A DNA stretch of 64,000 nucleotides from Citrus sinensis. Its lineage: Eukaryota > Streptophyta > Magnoliopsida > Sapindales > Rutaceae. The number at the start of each line of letters is the position of its first letter. Position 1 is the stretch's first letter. The notes under the pieces were generated by a model, which was not told where the DNA came from, searched no databases, and was given only the letters and a program-made list of their open reading frames with translations. Positions 47,924 through 61,868 of this stretch are shown piece after piece. A program made the translations under genes and the position numbers. The stretch covers positions 5,430,501 through 5,494,500 of the forward strand of contig NC_068559.1 of assembly GCF_022201045.2 (NCBI RefSeq), in the 5' to 3' direction.

Positions 47924-49209
47924 CTAGTCGAATAGTCCTTGATCATGCCAAATATCAACCAAAAAGTCGACCATCTCCTGCAACACCCACCCACAAATGA
48001 AGTGACATGAGAAATTCATCAAGAACTATGAGCCGTAATGGACGCACTTTCTGATTGCAGAGAAAAGAAATCAGTAATAAAAATCAGTGAAGGTGTGTAT
48101 CGCTGTGGACATAAACTTACAGGTAAAGGGATTGGCTCAGGGAAAGGCCGGTTACTCAAGAGAAGCTCTTCATATGTTGTCGACCAGCTGCAACCAAAAA
48201 TTGTTGAAGTTATTTTGAACCCACAATTCATAGAACAGCATGGAAATATAAGCTCAAGGCACATCCAAACAAGAGAGAAGGTAATGTCCGATTTTACATC
48301 CATGAGTGGGAAGAGAGGAGTTCCTATTCGAGGGCCAAGAGGACAATTGGTAGCCGCTAAAAGCTGCAGCTACTTACAGTAAACTGTTTCCAGGCACAAA
48401 AATTATATAGAAAATAACCATAATTATACCTTATTATTGGATCCTTGTCCATTCTTTGTGGCCGTTGAGATTGATCCCCCACCCACTTTCTTCTATTCTC
48501 ATGCCAAGCAAGTTCAGCTACACAAGACATTCAAAGAAAATAATTGAGATCGTAAAATAAGTACAAAGGAAGATCACAAACCAAAAAATGTACTTTCAAA
48601 ATGGTTACAAAACAAGGCAGAAAAATATATATGATACAATCATTCAACTCGATATTGCATCTTGATTTGCTTTTTGCCAAAACCCACTGAGCTCAGAATG
48701 TTTACTTATCATTGAACTTTTCAGAAATAATTATAAAACAAATATAGGTCTGCACACATAAATTTCTTAGTAGATAGACATCTTGAAACTGCAATTTTCA
48801 TGATGATAGTTTCTGATAATGGAGCTAAAGTAATTCAGTTGGTTATGTTTGGGTTACATTCTGCAAGGCTGCAGTTAACACCTACAACATTTTGGACCCT
48901 TTCAATACAATTATGTCTATATTCAAGGGAGCTACAAACACCAGTAAGTAAATGACAATAAATGGAAAGAGTGGCTAAACTGAGACTTTCAGTTGTTATA
49001 TTTGGAAATCTTGAGAACTCTCAATATTGCCTCAGGAAAAGATGTTGGATTGAATTAACAGTAAATAATATCAAGAGCGACTTACCATGATTAACAAACA
49101 CAGAAGTGTCTGCATTCTTCTCCATTGACATATTTCTTTCATTGGCAGATGCAGAATAATCTATAGATTTCTTCTCATTGGAATGGGAACTTCTAGCATT
49201 GACATCCAT
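47924..49209 (-). CDS. Gag1-like clamp (DUF4050) domain protein
   Basis: Four coding exons in transcript order: 49209-49086, 48517-48430, 48187-48121, 47977-47924, all GT-AG with matching phases, about 110 aa. The conserved part reads VNHAELAWHENRRKWVGD (exons 1-2), IISWSTTYEELLLSNRPFPE (2-3) and MVDFLVDIWHDQGLFD at the C-terminus, the pattern of the plant DUF4050/Gag1-like clamp family. The N-terminal 40 residues are polar and Ser-rich. The family has no firmly established plant function. The exon holding the ATG begins at acceptor 49238 and a 5'-UTR exon probably ends at donor 51063, giving a leader intron of about 1.8 kb. The N-terminus is the least certain part; an upstream coding exon cannot be excluded. 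Confidence 0.78.
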
Positions 49210-49275
49210 CTTCTCAAAACAGAAAGACCATTCCCTTCTGCAATGACACAATAAATGATAACAAGCGCTCCTTTC

Positions 49276-49371
49276 TGCAAGATCCTTCAATTTTCTGCTA
49301 AAAGATATGGCCACTTTGACTGTTGCAAGATCCTTCAATTTTCTGTTAAAAGATATGGCCACTTTGATTGT
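49276..49371. repeat. 48-bp tandem duplication in DUF4050 leader intron
   Basis: tgcaagatccttcaattttc and the following 28 bases occur twice, at 49276 and 49324, with two differences. It creates a repeated open frame that is probably not coding. Confidence 0.85.
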
Positions 49372-51340
49372 TGCAAGACTTCCAGAAAGCTACTGCTCAG
49401 CATAAAACAATTCTTCTGTGCGGTAAAAAGATAAAAATGGAGACCAGTGAAAAGTAATTAATCAGTACCAAGTTTGCTCCATAAACTAAAAATAATAGTT
49501 CTACTCGCTAAGAAGAAGTGAGAAATTGTCTATCACATCAATTCTTATATCATAGTCGGCTTTTACCTTAACCATATTGGTAAATTATCAAGACCTATTT
49601 GAATCTCCTAAATCATGCCCCAATCTAAGTGCAAGACTCCAAAAATATGTTATAAGCCCTACAAAACAACATTGTTCATAACAGTTGGCTTCTTCAAACT
49701 GGTAATTGCCAACTTTTTTTCAAAAAAAAAAAAAAAATTCCCCGTTTCAGGCCAAAAGCATAAAAAATTTTACCAAAAACAACAGTAATATAGTTCATAA
49801 GTAAATGCTAACTTTAGTCATAGTTTTATTTGGCATGAGCAAACTGTCGGCGCTTGTATAATAATCTCAAATTATATTCTTACATCTACAATTGAAAGAA
49901 AATTTGGATACCAAGGCTGGTAGGTAACTCAAACTTTAATCTAAAACAGAAATTCTCAAGCCGCATGTCTATGACAATTTAAACATGCCTTGAATGTCAA
50001 TAAAACTACTCTATCATACAATTATCTATATCCTCTAATCTATTACCCCTCGACCTGTTCATTATAGTTTCTGTAGCCATGTAACACCACATCTATAAAT
50101 GCATAGTTTCTAGGGATCTTCACTAAAGAATTGGAACCTTGCAACTGCCTGTCAACCTCTCAACTTAAAAGGTTGTAAGCTACAATTTTTCCCAATTCCT
50201 AGTCAATCTTGTTAATAACAATTATGAGCACAGGCACTGATGCCGTAATCTAGCTAGATTCATTGTAGCATAAGTTCCTCTCCATCTTGTGAACAACCAT
50301 ACGATTCAGCACAAACTAAAAAATGAAACAATTATTATCCTTGATTAAAATTAAACATAAAAGACCAAAATCATCCCCGCACCCAGATAATCTCCCCTAA
50401 ATCACTTTGTACCTAGATCTAGACAGACCTTCTTACAGTAAAACCAAGCTTCCGACTACTAACACTTCTTCAACAACACCAAAGAAACTAGATCCCGTAC
50501 TCGTCGGTGACACATCCTCTTCATTTTACATAAACCCACATAATGTTATAACCTACGCTAAGTATTTCTCTATGGACATTGCACCAAAATCACCCTTTCG
50601 TTGAAAATCCATAAACAAAGAACAAATGCAAGAATCAATCCCCTGCCCTCCAGAATCCAATACATCAAATTCTAACTGCCCACTGCGTAGCTCAAAATTA
50701 GATCTTAAGATCCCCTATTTTCCGTCCACACTTTTCACCCGACATTAAACTTGACAATTCATTTTTTTTCCCCACTCATTTCTTTAAACTTAAAATAACA
50801 ACATCCACAAAACAAGAAAACCAATAACACTTGTTAATAGCGCAATCGATAAGTAAGAAAATTAAACCCACTCAGACTCAAATTACACCCTAAAAAAATA
50901 CGTTCTTCTCTAAGTATTGCAATGCATTTGGGGCAATAAAACAGAAAAACAAACCAAACCTATTTGAGAATCAAAAGATTCAAGCACAAACATATTAAAA
51001 AGGAAATCAAGAAATGATAGAAAAAGAAAATAGAAACTGAAATGAAATGTTCGGAGCCATACCTGCTGTGGGCAATATACAACAGCAACAACTCAAAATT
51101 GTTCCATCAAAGAGATTATCACAAAATGCAAAATTAGATTTTGATACTCCCTACCAAATGGGGTGTTAGTTGATATTAATACAAGTCAATTTTTTTCCTT
51201 TCTTTTTTTGTATTTTACTTTAAATGCTTCCCGTTGTTTTGTTCGCTTCTCGTTCCAGTTCCCGGTTTCTGTTTTTCCTGTTTTCTGTTTTTCACTTTCT
51301 CTCTCTCTCTCTCTTGCCAGTCGACGTGGAATTGATTTGG
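49372..51340. other. Leader intron and promoter region of DUF4050 gene
   Basis: No coding sequence supported. The probable 5'-UTR exon lies just right of donor 51063 (CAG|GTATGG on minus). A (CT)n tract at 51297-51314, read as (GA)n on the transcribed strand, is a common plant core-promoter/leader feature. Confidence 0.5.
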
Positions 51341-51671
51341 AGTGGCCTTGGATAAGCTGTTTATCCGCTAAATGACTGTTATGCCCTCCACTTACCTGGA
51401 TATTATTGGTAGTGGATGGGTATTTTCGAAAATTAGTCGTCTCTTATTAGGTGAACACAATTGACCGAGAAAATGGTAGCACAATTCCTTTCCAACTAGA
51501 AAAATCGTAAAATTTTAATTAAAATTTTTCGATCGAGTTGGTTATTCAGGTTCTATCACTGACCAACACGTGGCTTGATGATTATGTTATAAAATTATTT
51601 GCGAAGATTAAAAATGGGATAATCTAAACCTACTTTTATAAATAATTTAATTGGCTACCAATCACCAGCAC

Positions 51672-51763
51672 CCGACCTTAGCTCAGTTGGCAGAGCGGAG
51701 GACTGTAGTTGGAAATCACCAATAGCCATCCTTAGGTCGCTGGTTCGAATCCGGCAGGTCGGA
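51672..51763 (+). tRNA. tRNA-Tyr (GTA) with intron
   Basis: Acceptor stem CCGACCT (51672-51678) pairs with AGGTCGG (51756-51762), discriminator A at 51763. D-arm TTAGCTCAGTTGGCAGAGC, anticodon stem GAGGA / TCCTT, anticodon GTA at 51705-51707, T-arm with GGTTCGAATCC. A 19-base intron, ttggaaatcaccaatagcc (51709-51727), follows position 37, the canonical place; plant tRNA-Tyr genes characteristically contain such introns. It looks functional. Confidence 0.95.
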
Positions 51764-51781
51764 GTTTTTGTTTTTGTTTTT
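51764..51781 (+). terminator. RNA polymerase III terminator of tRNA-Tyr
   Basis: Three T5 runs (gtttttgtttttgttttt) directly after the tRNA end, the usual oligo-T pol III stop signal. Confidence 0.85.
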
Positions 51782-51865
51782 CCTTTTAATTAAAATAATT
51801 TTTTTATTCAAATGTTATTTAAATACAATTTTATTTATTTATTTGTTTATTATTATTATTATTTT

Positions 51866-52275
51866 GCTTTCTAGATACTTAAAATTCCAATGGCCATTTC
51901 AATTCAATTTAGTGTAGTACACTTTGTTTTGATATTCTATTATGCTCTTCTCTTGGTTTGTATTTTTAATTAGTTCTTTTAAGAGTTTTAATGATTTTTA
52001 TCCACTGACTTATAAAAATATTGCATTTTTAATATAAACCTTATTGATAATATGTTTATATTATCTTTTTTTTTTGCTTTCTAGATACTTAAAATTCCAA
52101 TGGCCATTTCAATTCAATTTAGTGTAGTACGCTTTGTTTTGATATTCTATTATGCTCTTCTCTTGGTTTGTATTTTTAATTAGTTCTTTTAAGAGTTTTA
52201 ATGATTTTTATCCACTGACTTATAAAAATATTGCATTTTTAATATAAACCTTATTGATAATATGTTTATATTTTG
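51866..52275. repeat. 210-bp tandem duplication, nearly identical
   Basis: gctttctagatacttaaaat and about 190 following bases are repeated at 52076. The only internal difference noticed is A/G (acactttg versus acgctttg). The units are joined by a short AT/T-run spacer. No gene in the repeat. Confidence 0.9.
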
Positions 52276-52407
52276 TCACAACATATAAATAGTATTGAAT
52301 TTAACTATACTTTCATTTTCTATGACGTACATTTACATTTACGTGTGCATAATACAACGATGGAATTAATAGTATAAGATACAATATCTTAAAAATGTGA
52401 ATGGAGA

Positions 52408-54187
52408 TCAAAATAAATTGCTATGGTTGTGTAATAACTTATTGGGAAAGGCTTCAAGTCCCAAGTTTTCTGCAAGGTATTGGTAGGTTGATTGAGTTGG
52501 GTGAATGCTATCCCAAAATACGAATTGTGAATGCTTTGCACAAGTTGGAGTTGTTGGATTGCATAAAAATGCTGCCTCAAAAAGTCCTGTACCGCAACAC
52601 CCTCTCTTTGTTTCCACAAATCCTGTTATTTCAAGACGGGAATTTCATAAAAAATCATAAATACAAGTAATTATGCAAAAAACTGAAATTTTCTAATTGA
52701 TACACTTTGATGATCTATTCTAATAAGAACATGAAGAAATTAAATGAGCTTCGATTAATGATAAAAGGATTATAATCAGTGTCAGGACTAGGCGTCGTTG
52801 GTAAAAATATTTTACAACAATTGAATTTTTCGAAAGTTTAATGTTTCCTAAGGACAACCACAAAGATCCTATGATGGGTAGTGCAAGAAATTGAAATTTT
52901 AAATTCTGCTCACAAAATTCGGGAGGCATTTGATTTACGCTTCGAAAATAACAAAAGAAACATCTCCTAATTGTGATAGAAAATTAATCGAGAATTAAAT
53001 CATTTTATAGATTATATTTCGTTTCTCAAAGTTAGTTTCCTAAATGTGATTTAAGTTAAGTATTTTTTTTTGGGTTAATTTTTTTTTAAATATTTTAATA
53101 AAAAGTATTTTTAATGGACAATAACCAAACCTTTGTGGCCATCTGTATTTGAGCTTACCGTATTTTTGCGGATGCTGGATCAAGTCAATCAGTGCCTCAT
53201 ATATGTTTGCGTAAACGATGGTGCTTCTTGGCAGAAGTGCTTTCATTTGATTCAACAGCTTCTGAAGCTTGTGATTATAGGCTTGAGCATCTGAGTTCTG
53301 ATCCTCTACGCACTTCCTTTTGAATGGATCCACATACCTCACTGTCATTTGCAATGGCAGGCATCCAATCGGAGGCAACCCAGCTACCACAATCGTACGG
53401 CAACCAAGATCATATACTTCCTGCAAGAGCACGTACATACCCACGTCGCTCACTTAATGAAACGTATTATTATATACGGTGGAATCACAATCTATCAATG
53501 AATGATTGATGATGTTTAAATGCAAGTTTAATGTGTAACATCATGTGACGATTTCGTTTATGATACGAGGTTAATATGTGTTACCTTGACAAATGATTGC
53601 AACTTGGCTAGCAAGAAATCTTGATACTCACTGATAGTGAACTGAAATTTTCTCGTGGGCAGATCATAAAAATTGAAAACTAAGTCATTAGTGCCGGCAC
53701 TAACGATAACCAAAGACTCGCTGATTATTCTCTTGGCCTTTTCTTCCCCTACAATACCCTTGAGCCTAACTATATACGCTTTAAACAGCTCAATTTGCTT
53801 AGACACCAGGATGACCTTAGATGCCGCAGTTGTCAGCTCATCGAAGCCCGAGCCGGCCGACGCGAAGCTGACACCGGTAAGCAGTTCATCATTTGAGAGA
53901 GTTGGATCAAGAAACGGAGGAACAGTTTCTTTGATGCCAAGAAGTGACGCCACGAAGTCGGGCACCAGTTTTCCGTTTGAAAATCGGCCCGTGGGAATTT
54001 TCCCGGGAAAATCTTCGCCGTACGGATAGAAATTTCCCTTGAACAAAGTCTTGATGTAGTTGTTGTTTCCAGTGTCAACAGTTGAATCGCCGAACACAAG
54101 AATGGCTGAAGGGAAAGCTGAGTTGCATGTTCTGATCGTAAACATGATCAGAGTCATGATGATCAAGAAGAGGTTGGTGGATGCCAT
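52408..54187 (-). CDS. GDSL esterase/lipase, EXL-like
   Basis: Three exons in transcript order: 54187-53585, 53420-53159, 52622-52408; phases 0 and 1; 359 aa, normal for plant GDSL lipases. Residues 1-23 form a signal peptide (LFLIIMTLIMFTIRTCNSA). Block I FGDSTVDTGNNNY holds the nucleophilic Ser; YPYGEDFPGKIPTGRFSNGK follows; block II has the Gly in GVSFASAGSGFDE; block III has the Asn in VSAGTNDL; block V FWDSIHPTQ holds Asp and His. GCCGTG and FLCN..TPTCA cysteines near the C-terminus are typical. Secreted or apoplastic hydrolase acting on ester bonds of lipids or cell-wall compounds; the substrate cannot be read from the sequence. Likeness to EXL (extracellular lipase) proteins is from recalled family pattern. 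Confidence 0.93.
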
Positions 54188-54270
54188 TGTTAATGATGTT
54201 AATTATGTACAGTGTAACGAGCTTGGAAATGTCAATTAATACACACTTATGACTTGCCCTAGGTGTCAAG

Positions 54271-54279
54271 TTATATACA
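54271..54279 (-). promoter_or_regulatory. Probable TATA box of GDSL gene
   Basis: TGTATATAA on the minus strand about 85 bases upstream of the start codon; spacing suits a leader of about 50-55 bases. Confidence 0.5.
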
Positions 54280-56670
54280 ATAAAATTTTCAACTTTTTTT
54301 TTTTTTTAACTTTTATTCTACTAAATTTTGGCTGAGAAGATAAGCGTTTTTTTTCTGGGTGGATTTTAATTTTGAAGTGTTGGGAGTTGGAATTCGGATT
54401 GTGGGCTGGATGTTGCTTGGTACTTATCTAATTTAAGTGCGGGTATTTTCAGAAGCTTAAGGAAACTAAAGTAATTATATAATAATCAATCAGTATATGT
54501 GTCATCCATCGATGGCCTCGCCAAGGAGTGAAGCCTTGGTGTGTGTCAGAGTCGCCAACTTAGTCTCCAAACTACTCATTGTTCTGTCAACGTCAATTTA
54601 CCAAAACTTAAAAAGGCGATCACTATATTGGAGCATATCTACCGTGAAATATAAATCAATTATACTCGTAAAATAATAAATTAATAATAAAAAATTTATT
54701 ATAATTTTAATCGTATGATTATAAAAAAAAGTATTCTACCTTAAAACAACTCCAACATAACCAAACCCAACTTAAAATTAATATTTTCATTATACATTGT
54801 TTGAATTTGAAGATTATGAAAAAAAAAATGAAAAAGAAAATACCACTAAAAAAGCAAATCGAACACTTGTAGAGGTGAAAAAAGAAGATCATCATCTGAA
54901 TCTTTCTGAAAGTTCACACACTACAATCGTGAACGATTTAAAATAAGTTTCTATTTTTGGGGATATATATACAAAAGTTTGATTCAACCTAAAGGGTTTT
55001 TGCTTTGGGGGGTTTGTGTACTCGTGAATTACGCATTAAAACTATGATAAATGGATCGACACTGATCACATACAATTAAAAAGAACTTGCATTAAATGAT
55101 TTGATCAACACATGAATGCAAGCAAATGCATTACTGTCTTTTATGTAAAAGTGGAGAAATTTTAGAATATATCTGAGGTATAAAGTTAGTCATATAATAA
55201 GTAAATAATATCATGACATGTGTGTATTTATTTTAAAAAATCATCATGTAAGTGGTGATTGTATTAAATTCAACTATATATGTCATTCATGCATTAATTG
55301 GTTGTAATACATCTGAAATATTTTACAATTTCTCGTTAGAGAGCATCCTTGATTTTAAAACTAACTACTGAGTTGGCTGTTCAGAGAGGTTTGGTTAGCG
55401 AGTGATCTCATATATATTTTCGAGAGGGTAATGCCATTGTTGACATCATGCATGGCTAATATAACGAATATTAATTTTATATAAATAATGTGCTTTTAAA
55501 ATAGTTTTTAATTTTTGTATAATTACTAAATAACACTATTTGCAAAAAAATCCAGATAATTACAGACAACTGATTATGTTATCCAGAAGATTTGACATAC
55601 TTGGCATTGGCTGAAAGAGCCAATTCAAAGGGTGGAAGATGCTTTTAAAGAGTGGCTCGATGAAGCTCGAACATGCTGCATGCACGATTGATGGAGATGC
55701 TCTATCTTGGTATCTCTTGTGCATTGCACTCTCCTTGTTCATTCGTCTGCGTAAAATATGAAATTATAATCTATTTTTTCAACCGTTTTATTGCATCAGA
55801 TTATGTAATCATTTAGAGTTACCAAACATACAGTGTGATCAATTTAGAGTATCTCTAAAAATTTTTATTAATTTTATTCTTTAAAAATTTATTTACTTAT
55901 TTATGTAGTAAATAATAAAAAAATATGTTATTTTCTAAAAAAAATTTTAAATAAAAATAAATTAATATTATTTTAATCAAATAAATATTTTTTTTAAAAA
56001 AAATAAATAGTAATCAAAACACTTCTCTCTCTTCAATAAAAAATAATAAAATATAAATTAAAAAGAAAAAAAAGGAAATCTACAAAATTAAAGAGAGAGA
56101 ATTATTATTTAAAAAATTTTAATTAAAATATTTTTTTACATTTTATATACTGATGTGCCTTTTTAAATTAGTAATTAAATATTATTTAAAATTTTTTTTT
56201 GGAGATGCTCTTAGGTAACAATGATTATTTCAAAATCTATGCCAAAATAAATTATTATTGAGGAATTTTAATACAAATTTCGAACAGGAATTTGGATTTG
56301 GTGTCGAATTTTTATAATTTCAAAAAAAAAAACTCATAATTTTTTTTTTAATTCTGTGAAATTGGTCCAGTCAAAGCCATACGAGGCAACGCCATGTAGG
56401 GAGGCACGTAGACAATCTGCTGATGCATGGGGTGCCATCTGTTATTCATTCAGCACAACCTCTGCATGCAGCCGACTGGGAAATCTTATTACCAGTACTC
56501 CCTTTACCGTTTTTACCCTTAACCATTTCCCAAAAGATAATTTGTTATAGGATTTTCTGAAGGATAAAAGCGTAATCAGACCAACCGAATACCAACTTTG
56601 ACGCCTCTATTCATATATGGCATGAAGCCAAAGGTAGAACCTGAAGAAGCCGAAGAAGAAGAAGAAGAAG
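54280..56670. other. Intergenic between divergent GDSL and protease genes
   Basis: AT-rich with no supported gene. A short open frame at 55560-55742 (-) lacks any recognisable domain. The stretch from about 56350 holds the probable promoter of the protease gene; a GAA-rich leader (56640-56670) precedes its start codon. Confidence 0.5.
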
Positions 56671-58941
<2,271 letters not shown>

Positions 58942-59374
58942 ACTTGAAGTCCCTCTTATTAAGTTGGAATATCTACAGAAAGCAATATAGACAGCTCATG
59001 TTAAATGGTAGCTAGTTTCCCTTTTGTTCTTGTTCGTGATCTTCTAATTATTGAAGCTTTTCCGGTTTCATAATTCCCTTTTCTCAAGTAAGTTCTGGAT
59101 TAGAGTTGAAAATGCTTTTCAGACCTGCTCTTCTACATACTATTGTGTCTTCCAGAAAGTATTTTGCGTATATTTTATCTTTAATTTCTGTTGCATTGCG
59201 TTGCTAAAGACAATTGATTTTGGAATTATCAACCGTCTCGCAGATCTTAGTAAATAACTACAATCGTTTTTATATATTTTATATGGGTAATTATTCACCG
59301 ATCATTTTTTTTAGATTTTTTTTAAAAATATAATTTTTTTTTTCTGATTTTCACTTGAACTTACAAAATGTATC

Positions 59375-59459
59375 GTTTTTCTACTATCGTCTAAACAATA
59401 AATTTTTCTACTGTCGTCTAAATTCTGTACATTTTTCTACTGTTGTCTAAACTTTGTAA
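59375..59459. repeat. Three-copy ~28-bp tandem repeat
   Basis: tttttctactatcgtctaaa and two close variants begin at 59376, 59403 and 59432. Confidence 0.8.
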
Positions 59460-61432
59460 AAGAAGTTAACAGGATATTAATAAAATGATTATTTTATTTT
59501 TTAAAATTATTATTTCACCTTAATTAAATAAAAAATAAATTATTTTAATTTTAATTTTTTTTACAATTTACACATTAAAAAATAAGTTTAAAAAATTTGA
59601 AAATAAGTTAAATAAAAAATTTGAAATATTTTTTTTTCTACTGTGTTTAAATGAGGATGATTTTTACTATGTAGGTGAAATAATAATTTTATCCTTATAA
59701 TATTAATAAGGCTATAATAAAATGTAAATAGAAGTGAAAAAGTATAAAAAACTGTAATTTTTAATAAAAATTAATTAAAAAATAAAATATGTATATTTTA
59801 AAAAAATTAAAAAGAATAAGTAGTTAATTTTTTTATTTTATAATGTATACGATGATATCGTCTATTCTTGCCACCCACCTAAGCTAACTGGCGTGGTGAG
59901 AGAGGGCCGGCACACCGACGAACCAATCAGAAAAAAAGTAAAAAAGAAAAAGATTAAATTCATTGCTTGCTCGACAAGCAATGAAGAGATTTTTACTTGG
60001 CCTTAAAGTCCTGCCAAAAGAAGGATCTTTTGTTGCAATATTTGGGATTTTTTTCAGCACCATTCTTACGAATGATTTATTATTAATAATTTTTTTTTTA
60101 AATTTAAAAGGCTTGGATGAAGTTACAATCACTATCACACGACTTATTAAAATATTAAAATTCATGATTTTTTTGCTGCTGGAATAAAGTACGGTCACGA
60201 TTTATTATAAAATTCGGGGATGGTTTTGGAATATGTAGTAATTAATATGTTACTGTTTCAACATTAATCCGTATTTTAATTAAAAAATGAATGATAAAAT
60301 GTTGACTAGCAGACAGTGACCCTGCCCAAGTCAAGGAGATTAGTTTAATGTAATTCTCAAGGTGGTGGGGGGCGGCGGCGGCATTGTCTTAGTTTTAACG
60401 GTTAAGAAAGGGCGTTGTCTCCCAACACAAGCACACCACAGTTGAAAATGACACGAACCATTTTGATTTGATGAGACTTTGAGTGTGTGTCAATTTTTTC
60501 ATTATAACGTAATCTTCATTTTCACCCGATTTGATATCGTGATTCGTGCCTTCGACCTACCCGCTATTTACAACTACAAAAAAATAAAAAATTTATTGGA
60601 ATTTCTTAGATCGATTTTATATTTACAATCTCCTTAGTTTATTTAGATTAAAGTTTAATGTTTCATGTCGATAAACTAATTTATCCTTAGTTAGATTAAA
60701 ATTTAATTTTTTATTTAATGTTTCATATCGACTATGAGAGATTTTTTAAATTAATTTATAAGTTATGGTTCTCTTAACTAACCAAATATATTTTGGATCG
60801 TAAAATTTAACAAAATCATGATAAGTTGTGCATCCACACAGACAAGAATTTTGTGTTCAAAACGGACAATATTTACTTATATCTAGTAGATTTGAACAAT
60901 TTATTTTGCCATAACAAAAATCCTATAACATTTAAAATAGATAATTTCATATATGGCCTTTTGTTTTGGATTACTGCAATTGCATTTGCGGGGTAAATTC
61001 TGTTGGTACAAAATATTTTGTTCCCTTTGTTTTCTCATAAATGTTTTTTTGCCCCCCATTTTTATCATTGTCTATGAAGTTTCATAGCTTTTTGGACTGA
61101 ACGATTGGTGATTAGACATGTCTCTGCTCTTTGTTCTTACATGAAACTTCCTCTTTTCGGATAAGATTGTGCCACATTAGAGCATTCAAATGAAGTAATG
61201 ATGCCCCCCAATTAATTTCTCCTTCTAAATGAGAGCGAAATAGTAAATCTCATATTTGAATATAAAAAAAACATGTCAATTTTATTAAAATTAAACAAAT
61301 AAGTGATCGGTTGAACATTGATTAGAGGATTTTTTTTGGGTAGATTTTTTTACTTTACAAAATTATCTTTCAAAAAAAATATTTAACATGTAAAAATTTT
61401 ACTAATATTATAATTAATGATCTCTATACAAT

Positions 61433-61500
61433 GATAACATAATTTAGGAGTCTACCGAACATACCTTAGAACTCTGCACTCGTTAAAATGACTAAAAAGT

Positions 61501-61539
<39 letters not shown>

Positions 61540-61868
61540 GTATATATATCAGCCTAAGGTTTTCAAGGTTTTGGCTTAGACAAAGTGCATCTATAACACT
61601 TCTACATCTGCGGTGTTAATTTAGCTAATGTAATTTTAAATAATTAAAAAAATCTTTTTAATTTTAGCTTTACTTTATTTTTTCATTTTTTTTTTTGAAG
61701 TCTTGCCTCTTAATCGAATAGAATAAATTGTTAAAAGTAAAATAAGAAAAAATTGATAATACTGATTTTTTTTTTCAAAGCCACGCGAAGTATGGTTCTA
61801 CTACCTAAAGATAACATAATTTAGGAGTCTGTTGAACATATTTTAAGACTCTGCACTCGTTAAAATGA
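61433..61868. repeat. Pair of 59-bp direct repeats
   Basis: gataacataatttaggagtc through ctgcactcgttaaaatga occurs at 61433-61491 and 61810-61868 with about seven differences; the intervening DNA includes an (AC)n tract. Confidence 0.8.
61502..61533. repeat. (AC)16 microsatellite
   Basis: Sixteen AC dinucleotides followed by an AT-alternating tract to about 61550. Confidence 0.9.

Noticed and set aside
48038..48382. Plus-strand ORF of 114 codons
   Set aside because: Overlaps an exon and introns of the DUF4050 gene, which has conserved protein sequence on the other strand.
49086..49362. Longer N-terminus of the DUF4050 protein from ATG 49362
   Set aside because: The extra part is read from the 48-bp duplication and runs through a good acceptor at 49238, so it is more likely intron.
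50407..50604. 65-codon ORF
   Set aside because: Lies in the long leader intron of the DUF4050 gene; no domain.
55560..55742. 60-codon ORF with hydrophobic stretch
   Set aside because: Isolated, short and without family likeness.
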